Positions 1 to 7,078 of a DNA stretch of 64,000 nt are shown here, piece by piece. Location of the stretch: contig NZ_BCMG01000009.1 of the NCBI RefSeq assembly GCF_002217945.1, positions 83,458-147,457 on the forward strand, written 5' to 3'. Made by a program: the position numbers and the translations under genes. This DNA is from Secundilactobacillus silagei JCM 19001 (GTDB lineage: Bacteria > Bacillota > Bacilli > Lactobacillales > Lactobacillaceae). Within the stretch, counting starts at the first letter, position 1; every line of letters begins with the position of its first letter. The notes beneath the pieces were generated by a model. That model ran no database searches. It was not told the origin of the DNA and saw only the letters and a program-made list of their open reading frames with translations.

Positions 1-641
1 AGCATCCGTTGCTGGCGAATCCGTCTTAGTACTTTAGGACTATTGGTCAAACCAATGATCTTCGCCGGATCGACTTTCCATAGTTCATCTGGTAACTGTG
101 ACTTGGGTGATAGTGGCAGGTTAGCAACTTTAATACCCCGGTTGGCCAGAAAGAGGGATAGCGGCGTTTTGGAAGTTCGTGAAACACCCAGGATCACAAT
201 GTCTGCTTTCTGCAGACCAGTAGGATCCTTCCCATCATCATAGGCCACGGCAAATTCCATGGCACCGATGCGGTCAAAGTAAGTATCGGTTAAACTGTGG
301 TTGATGCTTGGAATGGAGGCGGGTTCAACACCGCTGCGGTTAGCGAGCGCCTTCATCGCGGGCTGAATGCAGTCAAAGGACTGCAGGTGATTTTCTTCAG
401 CGAAGCTTCTTACCTGTTCACTTAATGAATGCGTGACTAACGTATAGTAGAGGACCGCGTCTTTTTTTGCAGCCATTTTTAAAATGTCGCCGAGGATCGC
501 TTCCGTTTGAATAAAGGGGAAGCGCTGGTACTTCACTTTAATATCAGGGAATTGCGCCACTGCAGTTTGGGCAACGGTGAGTGCCGTTTCACCAGATGAA
601 TCGGAAATAATAAAGATATCAATATCAGAATTTTCAGCCAT
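1..641 (-). CDS. ppsR: PEP synthase/PPDK regulatory protein, kinase/pyrophosphorylase (partial, C-terminus outside window)
   Basis: No stop codon occurs before the window edge, so only the first 213 residues or so of a family usually about 270 long are visible. The family (DUF299) switches pyruvate-phosphate dikinase or PEP synthase off and on by ADP-dependent phosphorylation and phosphate-dependent dephosphorylation. The product begins MAENSDIDIFIISDSSGETA, the usual N-terminus, and carries the nucleotide-binding signature GVSRTSKTPLS near residues 150-160. The start is the second of two adjacent ATGs (641 or 644), placed 7 nt after a GGAGG at 649-653. It is divergent from rpsU; a ppsR-like gene beside rpsU and yqeY fits my recollection of lactobacilli. 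The family assignment is firm; which dikinase it controls cannot be seen here. Confidence 0.9.
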   Translation of the reverse strand, partial: MAENSDIDIFIISDSSGETALTVAQTAVAQFPDIKVKYQRFPFIQTEAILGDILKMAAKKDAVLYYTLVTHSLSEQVRSFAEENHLQSFDCIQPAMKALANRSGVEPASIPSINHSLTDTYFDRIGAMEFAVAYDDGKDPTGLQKADIVILGVSRTSKTPLSLFLANRGIKVANLPLSPKSQLPDELWKVDPAKIIGLTNSPKVLRRIRQQRM

Positions 642-739
642 CATAAAGCCTCCGTTATTTAATAGTTAGTCTAATTTTAGCACAGGCAGAAACGAATCGA
701 TGATATTTGAATTTTCTGTTTAAAACTTAATTGAAATGA

Positions 740-768
740 TTGACGTGACGCAATTAGGTAGGTATAAT
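740..768 (+). promoter_or_regulatory. sigma-A promoter of rpsU
   Basis: A -35 box TTGACG (740-745), a 17-bp spacer and a perfect TATAAT (763-768) lie about 80 bp before the rpsU start. Spacing and boxes match the vegetative consensus closely. Confidence 0.8.
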
Positions 769-850
769 TAAAAGGAACTATTGAGGAGGACAATTTTTTT
801 GTTGCCTATTTTCAATCGGTTACTACTAGAGCTCGGAGGGAGGGATTTAC

Positions 851-1036
851 ATGACAAAGACAGTCGTTCGCAAAAACGAGTCTCTTGACGATGCTCTTCG
901 GCGCTTCAAACGAACCGTTTCCAAAAGCGGTACTTTACAAGAATACCGTAAACGTGAGTTTTATGAAAAGCCAAGCGTTAAAAAGAAATTAAAATCAGAA
1001 GCAGCAAGAAAACGTAAGAATAAGAAGCGTTTCTAG
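851..1036 (+). CDS. rpsU: 30S ribosomal protein S21
   Basis: The 61-residue basic protein starts [20 protein letters not shown] and ends in a Lys/Arg-rich tail, the full-length S21 pattern. S21 binds the 30S platform near the anti-Shine-Dalgarno region and assists initiation. A GGAGGGAGGG purine run stands a few bases before the ATG. The gene has its own promoter (740-768) and terminator (1046-1074), so it is probably monocistronic. In Enterobacteria rpsU heads the rpsU-dnaG-rpoD operon; here dnaG-rpoD is 24 kb away, with conserved and accessory genes between. Confidence 0.97.
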   Translation: MTKTVVRKNESLDDALRRFKRTVSKSGTLQEYRKREFYEKPSVKKKLKSEAARKRKNKKRF

Positions 1037-1045
1037 TTGCATCGA

Positions 1046-1074
1046 AGACTCCTGGCTACCAGGAGTCTTTTTTT
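1046..1074 (+). terminator. Rho-independent terminator after rpsU
   Basis: A perfect 10-bp stem (1046-1055 with 1059-1068), a 3-nt loop and seven T residues follow directly after rpsU. Confidence 0.92.
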
Positions 1075-1243
1075 ATGCTTATTTAACGTCAGCACGATTC
1101 GGTTAGGGTGTACTGAATTGCCTATGTTGCTAATAACGAATATAATAAACATGTTGGCGATAGCGAAGTTATCAAAGACTGGCGCGGAACGCACCTTAGT
1201 AAATTACCGTCAACTGATGATGAGTCAGCGGTGTTTCTAGAAG

Positions 1244-1303
1244 CTCGTTGCCTAAGTAACGAGCAGTTCACGAGAATTGGCGCACTCCAGGGGTGAACCA
1301 ATT
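1244..1303 (+). other. yqeY leader with competing hairpins
   Basis: The 5' region of yqeY contains a GCTCGTT/AACGAGC hairpin (about 1244-1264). After it come two pairings that cross each other: GTTCAC (1266-1271) with GTGAAC (1293-1298), and AATTGG (1275-1280) with CCAATT (1298-1303). They cannot both form fully and end just before the SD at 1314-1319. The rest of 1075-1312 shows no gene. Any regulatory role is inference. Confidence 0.35.
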
Positions 1304-1328
1304 AATGAATATTAGGAGGTTTTTGTAC

Positions 1329-1775
1329 ATGTCATTATCAGACACGCTCACAGAAGATTTAAAAACGGCCATGAAGGCTCGCGATAAGGTTGCTTTAAAC
1401 GTCATTCGGATGATCAAAACATCCCTAACCAACGAACGGATCAAGTTAGGCCATGATCTAAACGATGACGAACAGTTGACGGTCCTTTCCCGTGAATTAA
1501 AGCAACGGAAAGAATCACGCCAAGAATTTGCCGATGCCGGCCGTCAGGATCTCGTTGACGGGTTGGATGCCGAAATCAAATTGGTTGAGAAATACGCACC
1601 TAAGCAATTGAGTGAAGATGAAGTTAAAAAGATCGTGACGGATACTGTCAGCGAAGTTGGCGCAAGTTCAATGGCTGACTTTGGTAAAGTGATGGGTTCA
1701 GTCATGCCTAAGCTCAAAGGTCGAGCAGATGGCAGCATTGTTAACAAGACTGTCAAGTCACTATTGAGCAAGTAA
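1329..1775 (+). CDS. yqeY: GatB/YqeY domain protein
   Basis: 148 residues from the ATG at 1329, which follows AGGAGG (1314-1319) at good spacing; an in-frame TTG at 1293 lies upstream of that SD and is rejected. The protein begins MSLSDTLTEDLKTAMKARDK and ends GSIVNKTVKSLLSK, the complete YqeY pattern. The fold is the helical tRNA-binding tail of GatB, so YqeY is thought to touch tRNA or aminoacyl-tRNA metabolism, but its precise role is not established. It follows rpsU as in other Bacilli and ends in a strong hairpin shared with the convergent amidohydrolase gene. Confidence 0.93.
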   Translation: MSLSDTLTEDLKTAMKARDKVALNVIRMIKTSLTNERIKLGHDLNDDEQLTVLSRELKQRKESRQEFADAGRQDLVDGLDAEIKLVEKYAPKQLSEDEVKKIVTDTVSEVGASSMADFGKVMGSVMPKLKGRADGSIVNKTVKSLLSK

Positions 1776-1786
1776 AGATTAACATT

Positions 1787-1832
1787 AAAGGCACTGCCTA
1801 ACTGCATATCAGCAGTTAGACAGTGCCTTTTT
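1787..1832. terminator. bidirectional terminator between yqeY and the thi operon
   Basis: A stem of about 19 bp (AAAGGCACTG side at 1787, TGCCTTTTT side to 1832) has A and T tracts on opposite ends. It can end yqeY on the plus strand and the thi operon on the minus strand. Confidence 0.85.
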
Positions 1833-1855
1833 GATTACTTGGAAAGTGTTTGAGG

Positions 1856-3079
1856 CTAGTATGACTGGGCATGCAGACTAGCCATTAATAGCTGGATACC
1901 ATTTTTTAAATCTGCCGGGTAAGTCAATTCCGTCGGTGCGTGGCTGATGCCACCCTCACTAGGCACAAAAAGCATGGTGGTAGGGGTGACCTGGTTCATC
2001 ACATAACTATCATGACCGGCACCAGAGACCATCACTTGAGAAGTCAGGCTTAGCTGCTGTGCCAACTGTTGATTTCGCGCCAGCAGGTTTGCGTCAAACG
2101 TCGCGGGCAGATCTTGGACATAACGTTTTAAAGCGTATTTGATGTGCGGATCGGTTTGACGGTTAAGCGTTTCTCCAATCAGCTGTTCAAACCGGTCCAG
2201 CAGGTGGTCGTCTGCATGGCGGGCATCAATCGTAAATTGGACGGTCCCCGGAATGACGTTCGACGTATTGGGGGAGACCGTTAACTGACCGACTGTAAAA
2301 GTGAGATTGGGGCTTAAATGATGAGCGAGTTCGTTTAACTGATAGATGATGGTGACTGCGGCTTGAAGGGCATCATGACGGTCATTCATAGGGGTCGTTC
2401 CCGCGTGATTAGACGTACCGTGAACGGTGACTGACCACCGTCTTTGACCCACGATACCAGAGACCAGTCCAATTGCAGCGTGCGCGTTAATCAGTCTGGG
2501 ACCCTGTTCAATGTGGAGTTCAGTAAAGCTGATCGGCAGTGCAGGCCGTTTCACCATGACGTGATTGATGGCCTGTAGCTGTTCAACGGCTTGACTACGG
2601 GCCTGTTCAAAGCTGATGCCGTTTTGGTCGCTTAACGAACCAACTGATTGGTGCAGCGCATAGTATTTGGAACCGCTGAAAGTGGTGTTAAAGCGGCTGC
2701 CTTCTTCCTCGCTGAAAGAGATCAGGCGCAGCGTGTGTCGGGGCGCACCGAAACGAGTTTTAAGCATGGTAATTGCTTGCAGACCACCTAGAACACCATA
2801 TAGACCGTCAAATTTTCCGCCATTGCGCACCGTATCCATGTGTGAACCAGTAGCGATAACACGGTCGTCTTCACCAGGGAAATCTAAGTAGACGTTGCCA
2901 TAATGATCGACCATGGCGGTTAAACCAGCTTGCTGACCAAATTGAATTAAGGCGGCTTGCGCCTTTACCCAGCTGGGCGAATAAACTAACCGGTTTTGAC
3001 CCACAGTTTTAGCGGAGAGCTGAATGATTTGCTGAAAATGTCGTTCAAAGGTCACCCATTCGTCGGTCGCCCGAATCAT
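1856..3079 (-). CDS. M20-family Zn amidohydrolase (allantoate/N-carbamoyl amino acid hydrolase type), last gene of thi operon
   Basis: 407 residues, normal length for the AllC/HyuC branch of peptidase family M20. Visible metal and catalytic motifs are GSHMDTV (His80), GKFDG (Asp91), EEEGSRF (Glu124-126), TELHIEQGP (His189, Glu191), NHAGTTP (His225) and SHAPTEL (His380), so both the catalytic and the dimerisation-lid parts look intact. The start overlaps the thiG stop by four bases (ATGA), indicating translational coupling inside the TPP-controlled operon. In Bacillus, the M20 enzyme YlmB is TPP-regulated and deformylates an aminopyrimidine from degraded thiamin. By context this gene may do similar pyrimidine salvage. 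Its closer motif match is to carbamoylases or allantoate hydrolases, so the substrate is open. Confidence 0.85.
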   Translation of the reverse strand: MIRATDEWVTFERHFQQIIQLSAKTVGQNRLVYSPSWVKAQAALIQFGQQAGLTAMVDHYGNVYLDFPGEDDRVIATGSHMDTVRNGGKFDGLYGVLGGLQAITMLKTRFGAPRHTLRLISFSEEEGSRFNTTFSGSKYYALHQSVGSLSDQNGISFEQARSQAVEQLQAINHVMVKRPALPISFTELHIEQGPRLINAHAAIGLVSGIVGQRRWSVTVHGTSNHAGTTPMNDRHDALQAAVTIIYQLNELAHHLSPNLTFTVGQLTVSPNTSNVIPGTVQFTIDARHADDHLLDRFEQLIGETLNRQTDPHIKYALKRYVQDLPATFDANLLARNQQLAQQLSLTSQVMVSGAGHDSYVMNQVTPTTMLFVPSEGGISHAPTELTYPADLKNGIQLLMASLHAQSY

Positions 3080-3846
3080 TTGCTGACGCCAGCGAGTGGT
3101 GAAGAGGCCACTGCACCACGTTCAATAATACGGCCAGGACCAGCTAAATAAGCTTTACGGCCGGCTTCAACGCCTAAGCGGAAGGCCTCTGCCATTAACG
3201 GAATGTTTTTCGCTGTCGCCATGGAGGTGTTAGCCATGATGGCATCGGCACCCATTTCCATTGCTTCGGCAGCTTCACTAGGCCGGCCAATACCAGCATC
3301 AATAATGACCGGTACATTAATTTCATCGATCAGGATTTGAATGAGGGCTTTGGTGGCTAACCCCTGATTGGTCCCAATTGGTGCTGCTAGGGGCATGACG
3401 GTAGCGGCACCGGCGTCAACTAACTGGCGTGCGGTGTTTAAATCAGGCAAGATGTAGGGCATGACGATGAAGCCTTCATTGGCCAGTACTTCAGTGGCTT
3501 TGACAGTTTCAGCGTTGTCCGGCATCAAGTATTTCTTGTCGGGGACCACTTCGAGTTTAATAAAGTCACTGCCACTGATTTCTCGCGCTAACCGGGCCGT
3601 TCGAATGGCTTCGTCAGCGGTGGTAGAACCCGAGGTGTTAGGCAAAATAGTGATTCCTTCTGGAATGTAATTGAGGATGTTTTCCTTAGCGGAATTGGTG
3701 CGGCGCAAAGCCATGGTAATGATTTGCGCCTTAGCTTGGTTAATTGCCGAATCAATTAAATCATAGGAATATTTACCGGAACCGAGAATGAAACGTGATG
3801 TAAACGTATGTCCACCAATTGTGAGCAGATCTGTTTTTTCTGACAT
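3076..3846 (-). CDS. thiG: thiazole synthase ThiG
   Basis: 256 residues, full length. ThiG condenses deoxyxylulose phosphate, dehydroglycine and ThiS-thiocarboxylate into the thiazole phosphate of thiamin. The TIM-barrel start (LTIGGHTFTSRFILGSGKY), the SGSDFIKLEV segment with the Schiff-base lysine at 97, and the phosphate-binding glycines near the C-terminus (DAGIGRPSEA) are all present. The ATG at 3846 follows AGGAGG, which overlaps the thiF stop. The dehydroglycine supplier, ThiO or ThiH, is not found in this window. Confidence 0.95.
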   Translation of the reverse strand: MSEKTDLLTIGGHTFTSRFILGSGKYSYDLIDSAINQAKAQIITMALRRTNSAKENILNYIPEGITILPNTSGSTTADEAIRTARLAREISGSDFIKLEVVPDKKYLMPDNAETVKATEVLANEGFIVMPYILPDLNTARQLVDAGAATVMPLAAPIGTNQGLATKALIQILIDEINVPVIIDAGIGRPSEAAEAMEMGADAIMANTSMATAKNIPLMAEAFRLGVEAGRKAYLAGPGRIIERGAVASSPLAGVSK

Positions 3847-3858
3847 GTTATCTTCCTC

Positions 3859-4503
3859 CTAAATCTTTGTTTGACCTAAAATTAAACGCGTGATCATGTT
3901 AGCTTCATGACCCGCAGCAATCATGACCCTTGGTGCCATTAGACCCTCAGCACCAGCCGTCGAACCATCACCCGCAATGTACAGGTTAGGGCGGACTTGT
4001 TTGGTGATGATCGAATTTGAACTATGGATCCCAGCCATGCCGGTTGCCATCACCATTGGCTTATTCGGGAAAAATTCGCTAGCCGCATCCAATAACATCG
4101 CTTTAGCGCTGGGGTTATCGAAGGCCTCGCAGATGATGTCTGCATCACCGAAAAGTTCGGTCACGTTATCATGGTCAACTTTTTGAACCCGGGTCGTGAT
4201 GGTGACAAACGGATTGAATTCCTGCAGGTTTTGCTTCAGTGCGGTGACTTTATCCATGCCGACCTGACTGAGCTTAAACTGCTGGCGGTTTAAATTACTC
4301 AGTTCGACTTGGTCAAAATCGATCAGGGTCAACTGACCGACACCGATGCGTGCCAGTGCAATGGCAATGTTGGAGCCCAGACCGCCGGCACCGGCGATGG
4401 CCACGTGAGCAGCAGTTAGACGGTCGGTGGAATCAGCAACGTTGCGGGCTTTCATACCCTGATAGACATCCTTGATGGCCATTCCTTGAATCGTTGGTTG
4501 CAT
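3859..4503 (-). CDS. thiF: ThiS adenylyltransferase ThiF (short, family-2 type)
   Basis: 214 residues. The E1-like Rossmann fold shows GAGGLGSN (38-45), acidic residues in LIDFD (60-64) and LNRQQF (71-76), the ATP site that adenylates the ThiS C-terminus. It lacks the CxxC zinc pairs of E. coli ThiF and MoeB, and so matches the shorter clostridial type encoded with thiS, thiG and thiH. The ATG is preceded by TAAGGAGG that also contains the thiS stop, so thiS and thiF are tightly coupled. Without zinc cysteines the sulfur-transfer step must differ from E. coli; the sulfur donor is not visible here. Confidence 0.92.
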   Translation of the reverse strand: MQPTIQGMAIKDVYQGMKARNVADSTDRLTAAHVAIAGAGGLGSNIAIALARIGVGQLTLIDFDQVELSNLNRQQFKLSQVGMDKVTALKQNLQEFNPFVTITTRVQKVDHDNVTELFGDADIICEAFDNPSAKAMLLDAASEFFPNKPMVMATGMAGIHSSNSIITKQVRPNLYIAGDGSTAGAEGLMAPRVMIAAGHEANMITRLILGQTKI

Positions 4504-4515
4504 AGATTAACCTCC

Positions 4516-4716
4516 TTAACGACCGCCACCGACAAACGAGATCAGTTCTAGTTTGTCGTCCGGTTTAATCAGCGTCTGCTCGTATTCGGGCCGGTGAATA
4601 ATTGTCCCGTTTAATTCAACCACCACGTTATCAACGGGCGTTTTGCGCTGTTGTAAAAACGCCAGTAAATTTTGACCAGCAACTTTAGCGAATGGTTCGC
4701 CGTTTACAGTAACCAT
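4516..4716 (-). CDS. thiS: sulfur carrier protein ThiS
   Basis: 66 residues from the ATG at 4716; a longer reading frame upstream runs through the attenuator hairpin and is rejected. The beta-grasp pattern begins MVTVNGEPF and ends LELISFVGGGR. ThiS normally ends exactly in Gly-Gly, which ThiF adenylates and which becomes the thiocarboxylate; here an extra arginine codon (CGT) precedes the TAA. If the reading is right, the tail must be trimmed, or the enzymes must tolerate it. The SD lies in the 3' arm of a hairpin at 4725-4753. It is first in a TPP-riboswitch operon. Confidence 0.9.
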   Translation of the reverse strand: MVTVNGEPFAKVAGQNLLAFLQQRKTPVDNVVVELNGTIIHRPEYEQTLIKPDDKLELISFVGGGR

Positions 4717-4753
4717 AAAAAAAGCCCCTTTCCGTTTGTCTCCGAGAAAGGGG
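4717..4753 (-). terminator. hairpin with U-tract overlapping the thiS ribosome-binding site
   Basis: On the minus strand an 8-bp stem (CCCCTTTC with GAAAGGGG, 4725-4753) is followed at once by seven T residues (4717-4723) and then the thiS ATG. The 3' arm contains the only purine-rich SD (AAAGGGG). It can work as a terminator, as an SD sequestrator, or both, and is the second such structure below the TPP aptamer. Confidence 0.7.
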
Positions 4754-4786
4754 TTGACGCGTTCAATTAAAAGCACTTATCTACAC

Positions 4787-4813
4787 AAAAAAGACTTTTC
4801 GTGCAGAAAAGCC
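4787..4813 (-). terminator. TPP-riboswitch attenuator (first hairpin)
   Basis: Minus-strand stem GGCTTTTC/GAAAAGTC (4793-4813) with a 5-nt loop and six T residues (4787-4792). An upstream GACTTTT stretch next to the aptamer can compete for AAAAG-containing sequence, giving a plausible antiterminator. Confidence 0.75.
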
Positions 4814-4837
4814 TTTTGACTTGATCGTTCAGTAAAA

Positions 4838-4912
4838 GTCGCTCTTCCTTCGGTAGTACAAACTACATCAGGTTCGATGGGTTTAATCTCAGCCAATTAG
4901 GCACCCCAGACG
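4838..4912 (-). promoter_or_regulatory. TPP riboswitch (THI element) of the thi operon
   Basis: Read on the minus strand, the aptamer shows CTGGGGTGCC (about 4900-4910), GCTGAGA (4887-4893), the ACCC...GAACCTGAT core (about 4864-4882) and the closing GGAAGAG region, in the conserved order of the TPP aptamer. It lies upstream of thiS with a terminator hairpin between them, so excess TPP should switch off thiS-thiF-thiG-M20. Confidence 0.93.
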
Positions 4913-4965
4913 AACTAACGTTATTCAATTATGATTTGAGTCGGTTAATTGACTCATTGCTTATA

Positions 4966-4994
4966 TTTATAAGCTAGAACGTTGTGAAAGTCAA
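4966..4994 (-). promoter_or_regulatory. sigma-A promoter of the thi operon
   Basis: On the minus strand TTGACT (4989-4994), a 17-bp spacer and TATAAA (4966-4971) lie about 55 bp before the TPP aptamer. Confidence 0.75.
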
Positions 4995-5081
4995 GCAAGG
5001 AAAATCAACGTGACAAGCGTCAGACTTTTCGTTAGACTGTTGGCGAGGTTTGAAAAAGGTTTGTGCGATCAGGAGGAAATT

Positions 5082-5714
5082 ATGAAAATTAGTAATCGGC
5101 CGCTTTACTTAGTCACGGATGCGTTAAATTATTCTGAGTCAGATTTTCTTAAACACGTTGAGTCAGCCTGTCAAGGCGGCGTTGACCTCGTGCAGTTACG
5201 CGAGAAAAAATTAACCAGCCTGCAGTATTTTCAGCGGGCCTACGCCGTTAAGCAAATCACTGATAAGTTTCAAATACCGTTGCTCATTGATGATCGGTTG
5301 GACATTGCTCAGGCAGTAGGGGCAGCTGGTGTGCACCTCGGTCAAAAAGATTTACCAGTGGCCGTTGCTAGGGAGATTTTAGGCCCCCGGGCAATCATTG
5401 GTGCAACTGCTAAGACGCTAACTCAAGCACAACTAGCGGTCGAGCAGGGGGCCGATTATCTTGGCACCGGCGCTATTTTTCCCACGCAAACCCACGTTGA
5501 GACTGTCCGTACCAGCGTGAAAACGTTAAAGCAAATCAAACAGTCAGTTGGCGTGCCGGTTTACGCCATTGGCGGGTTAAACGCGGGTAACGTCGCAGCG
5601 GTTAAGCCAGCAGGCGTTGATGGTGTTGCAGTCGTTTCAGCCATTATGCGGGTGGCTGATCCACAGCGTGCGGCACGTGAATTACGGGATCAAGTTTTGA
5701 CTATTATTGGGTGA
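5082..5714 (+). CDS. thiE: thiamine-phosphate synthase
   Basis: 210 residues from the ATG at 5082, which has AGGAGG at 5071-5076; an upstream in-frame start near 5010 lacks an SD. ThiE joins HMP-pyrophosphate to thiazole phosphate. The TIM-barrel motifs VQLREKK, LLIDDRLDIA, GVHLGQKDLP and YLGTGAIFPTQTH carry the expected Arg/Lys and Asp pyrophosphate and Mg contacts. It is transcribed away from the thiSFG operon; I see no second TPP aptamer in front of it, so its control is unclear. The two units together make thiazole and couple it, but thiC, thiD and thiM are not in the window. Confidence 0.95.
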   Translation: MKISNRPLYLVTDALNYSESDFLKHVESACQGGVDLVQLREKKLTSLQYFQRAYAVKQITDKFQIPLLIDDRLDIAQAVGAAGVHLGQKDLPVAVAREILGPRAIIGATAKTLTQAQLAVEQGADYLGTGAIFPTQTHVETVRTSVKTLKQIKQSVGVPVYAIGGLNAGNVAAVKPAGVDGVAVVSAIMRVADPQRAARELRDQVLTIIG

Positions 5715-5727
5715 AAGCCATTTAACT

Positions 5728-5763
5728 ATTGCATGATACAATTTTAAAATTGTATCATGCAAT
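5728..5763. repeat. 36-bp perfect palindrome downstream of thiE
   Basis: Eighteen bases (5728-5745) are followed without a gap by their exact reverse complement (5746-5763). As RNA this makes a long hairpin after thiE, but no T-run follows; it may end transcription weakly, protect a 3' end or be an operator. Confidence 0.8.
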
Positions 5764-5775
5764 AATCAATAATAT

Positions 5776-5814
5776 CAGTAATTTGCAATAACAATGATAG
5801 AATGCAAATTACTG
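5776..5814. repeat. 12-bp inverted repeat
   Basis: CAGTAATTTGCA (5776-5787) and TGCAAATTACTG (5803-5814) form a perfect stem with a 15-nt loop, 12 bp after the palindrome at 5728-5763. A related TGCAAATAACT occurs again near 5857. Confidence 0.7.
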
Positions 5815-6087
5815 GTTGATCAAGTTATCATTATGGACTGGATTAACGTCAATCAGTTGCAAATAACTAAGGTTTAGTATCACTAATTCAGTCACTAATT
5901 TTGATTCATCTGTGGCTTCGAAATTACCGTAATTAGTCATTTAAGAAAAGCTATATTGGAACTAAAAGTTTTGCCGAATTGGACATCAAAATCGGGGTCA
6001 ATCGCTTGTGTAACCACTTGTTCGAGCTTTTATGATGGGATTGTCGTATAATGGTCTAAGAAATCTAATTTAATGTAAAGGAGTCCA
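5815..6087. other. AT-rich intergenic region before phoH
   Basis: No credible ORF is seen. A TATAAT at 6047-6052 about 35 bp before phoH is a likely -10 box; its -35 box is weak. The rest is not explained. Confidence 0.5.
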
Positions 6088-7059
6088 TTGTTTTTGGCTG
6101 AAAATACGCAAACTGAAAAAGAATATATCTTAGCAAATCCGGAACAGGGAGTCGCTATTTTGGGCGCGCAGGATCAGTTCGTTTCGCTCTTAGAAGAAGG
6201 GTTAAACGTGACGATCCACCCCTTTGGTAATTCCATTAAAGTTTCTGGTGAACCATTCCAAGTGCAAAAGGCGATGGCGATTCTAAAAAACATGGATAAG
6301 CTGATCCAGAAGGGTATTCAGCTGAACAGTGCCGATGTTATTAGCGCCATGAAGATGGCCGACAAAGGAACTTTGGAATACTTCTTGGATCTGTATACGG
6401 AAACTTTGATTAAGGATGCTAAGGGCCGTGCCGTCCGCGTTAAAAATTACGGGCAGCGGCAGTACATTGATGCGATCAAGCACAATGACGTCACCTTTGG
6501 GGTTGGCCCAGCTGGGACCGGGAAAACCTATTTAGCAGTTGTCATGGCGATTGCGGCTTTAAAGCGCGGTGACGTTGAAAAAATTATTTTGACCCGGCCA
6601 GCCGTTGAAGCTGGTGAAAGTCTGGGCTTTTTACCCGGTGATCTCAAAGATAAGGTTGATCCTTATCTGCGACCGATCTACGACGCGCTTTATGCGATTC
6701 TCGGCGCGGAGCACACTAACCGGCTGATGGAACGCGGTGTGATTGAGATTGCCCCGTTGGCCTACATGCGTGGTCGAACATTAGAGGGCGCCTTTGTGAT
6801 CTTGGATGAAGCTCAAAACACGACCAATGCACAAATGAAGATGTTTTTGACCCGACTGGGATTTGGCTCCAAAATGATCGTTAACGGTGATATCACCCAG
6901 ATCGATCTCCCACGTCATAGTCAAAGCGGGCTAGTTCAGGCAACCCATATTTTAAAGGATGTTAACCACATTGATTTTGTCACGTTTACGTCGGACGATG
7001 TTGTCCGGCACCCTGTTGTGGCAGCAATTATTAACGCTTATGAAGCTGTGGAAAAATAA
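6088..7059 (+). CDS. phoH: PhoH family ATPase (PhoH-like protein)
   Basis: About 320 residues. An N-terminal KH-like part (to about 110) precedes the PhoH P-loop domain with Walker A GPAGTGKT (140-147) and Walker B VILDEAQN near 235. The cytoplasmic family is linked to RNA metabolism, and its gene sits next to ybeY across Firmicutes. The start is a TTG; both 6088 and 6094 are possible, 4 and 10 nt from GGAG at 6080-6083, so the first residues are uncertain. It leads the run phoH-ybeY-dgkA-era-recO. Confidence 0.93.
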   Translation: MFLAENTQTEKEYILANPEQGVAILGAQDQFVSLLEEGLNVTIHPFGNSIKVSGEPFQVQKAMAILKNMDKLIQKGIQLNSADVISAMKMADKGTLEYFLDLYTETLIKDAKGRAVRVKNYGQRQYIDAIKHNDVTFGVGPAGTGKTYLAVVMAIAALKRGDVEKIILTRPAVEAGESLGFLPGDLKDKVDPYLRPIYDALYAILGAEHTNRLMERGVIEIAPLAYMRGRTLEGAFVILDEAQNTTNAQMKMFLTRLGFGSKMIVNGDITQIDLPRHSQSGLVQATHILKDVNHIDFVTFTSDDVVRHPVVAAIINAYEAVEK

Positions 7060-7078
7060 ATAAGGACGAGTATAAAAC

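Noticed and set aside
1037..1240. 67-residue frame after rpsU
   Set aside because: It begins at the rpsU stop and runs through the terminator hairpin; no SD or coding pattern.
1266..1303. H-type pseudoknot before yqeY
   Set aside because: The third loop would be zero length, which cannot span the first stem in the usual fold; the pairings are better seen as alternatives.
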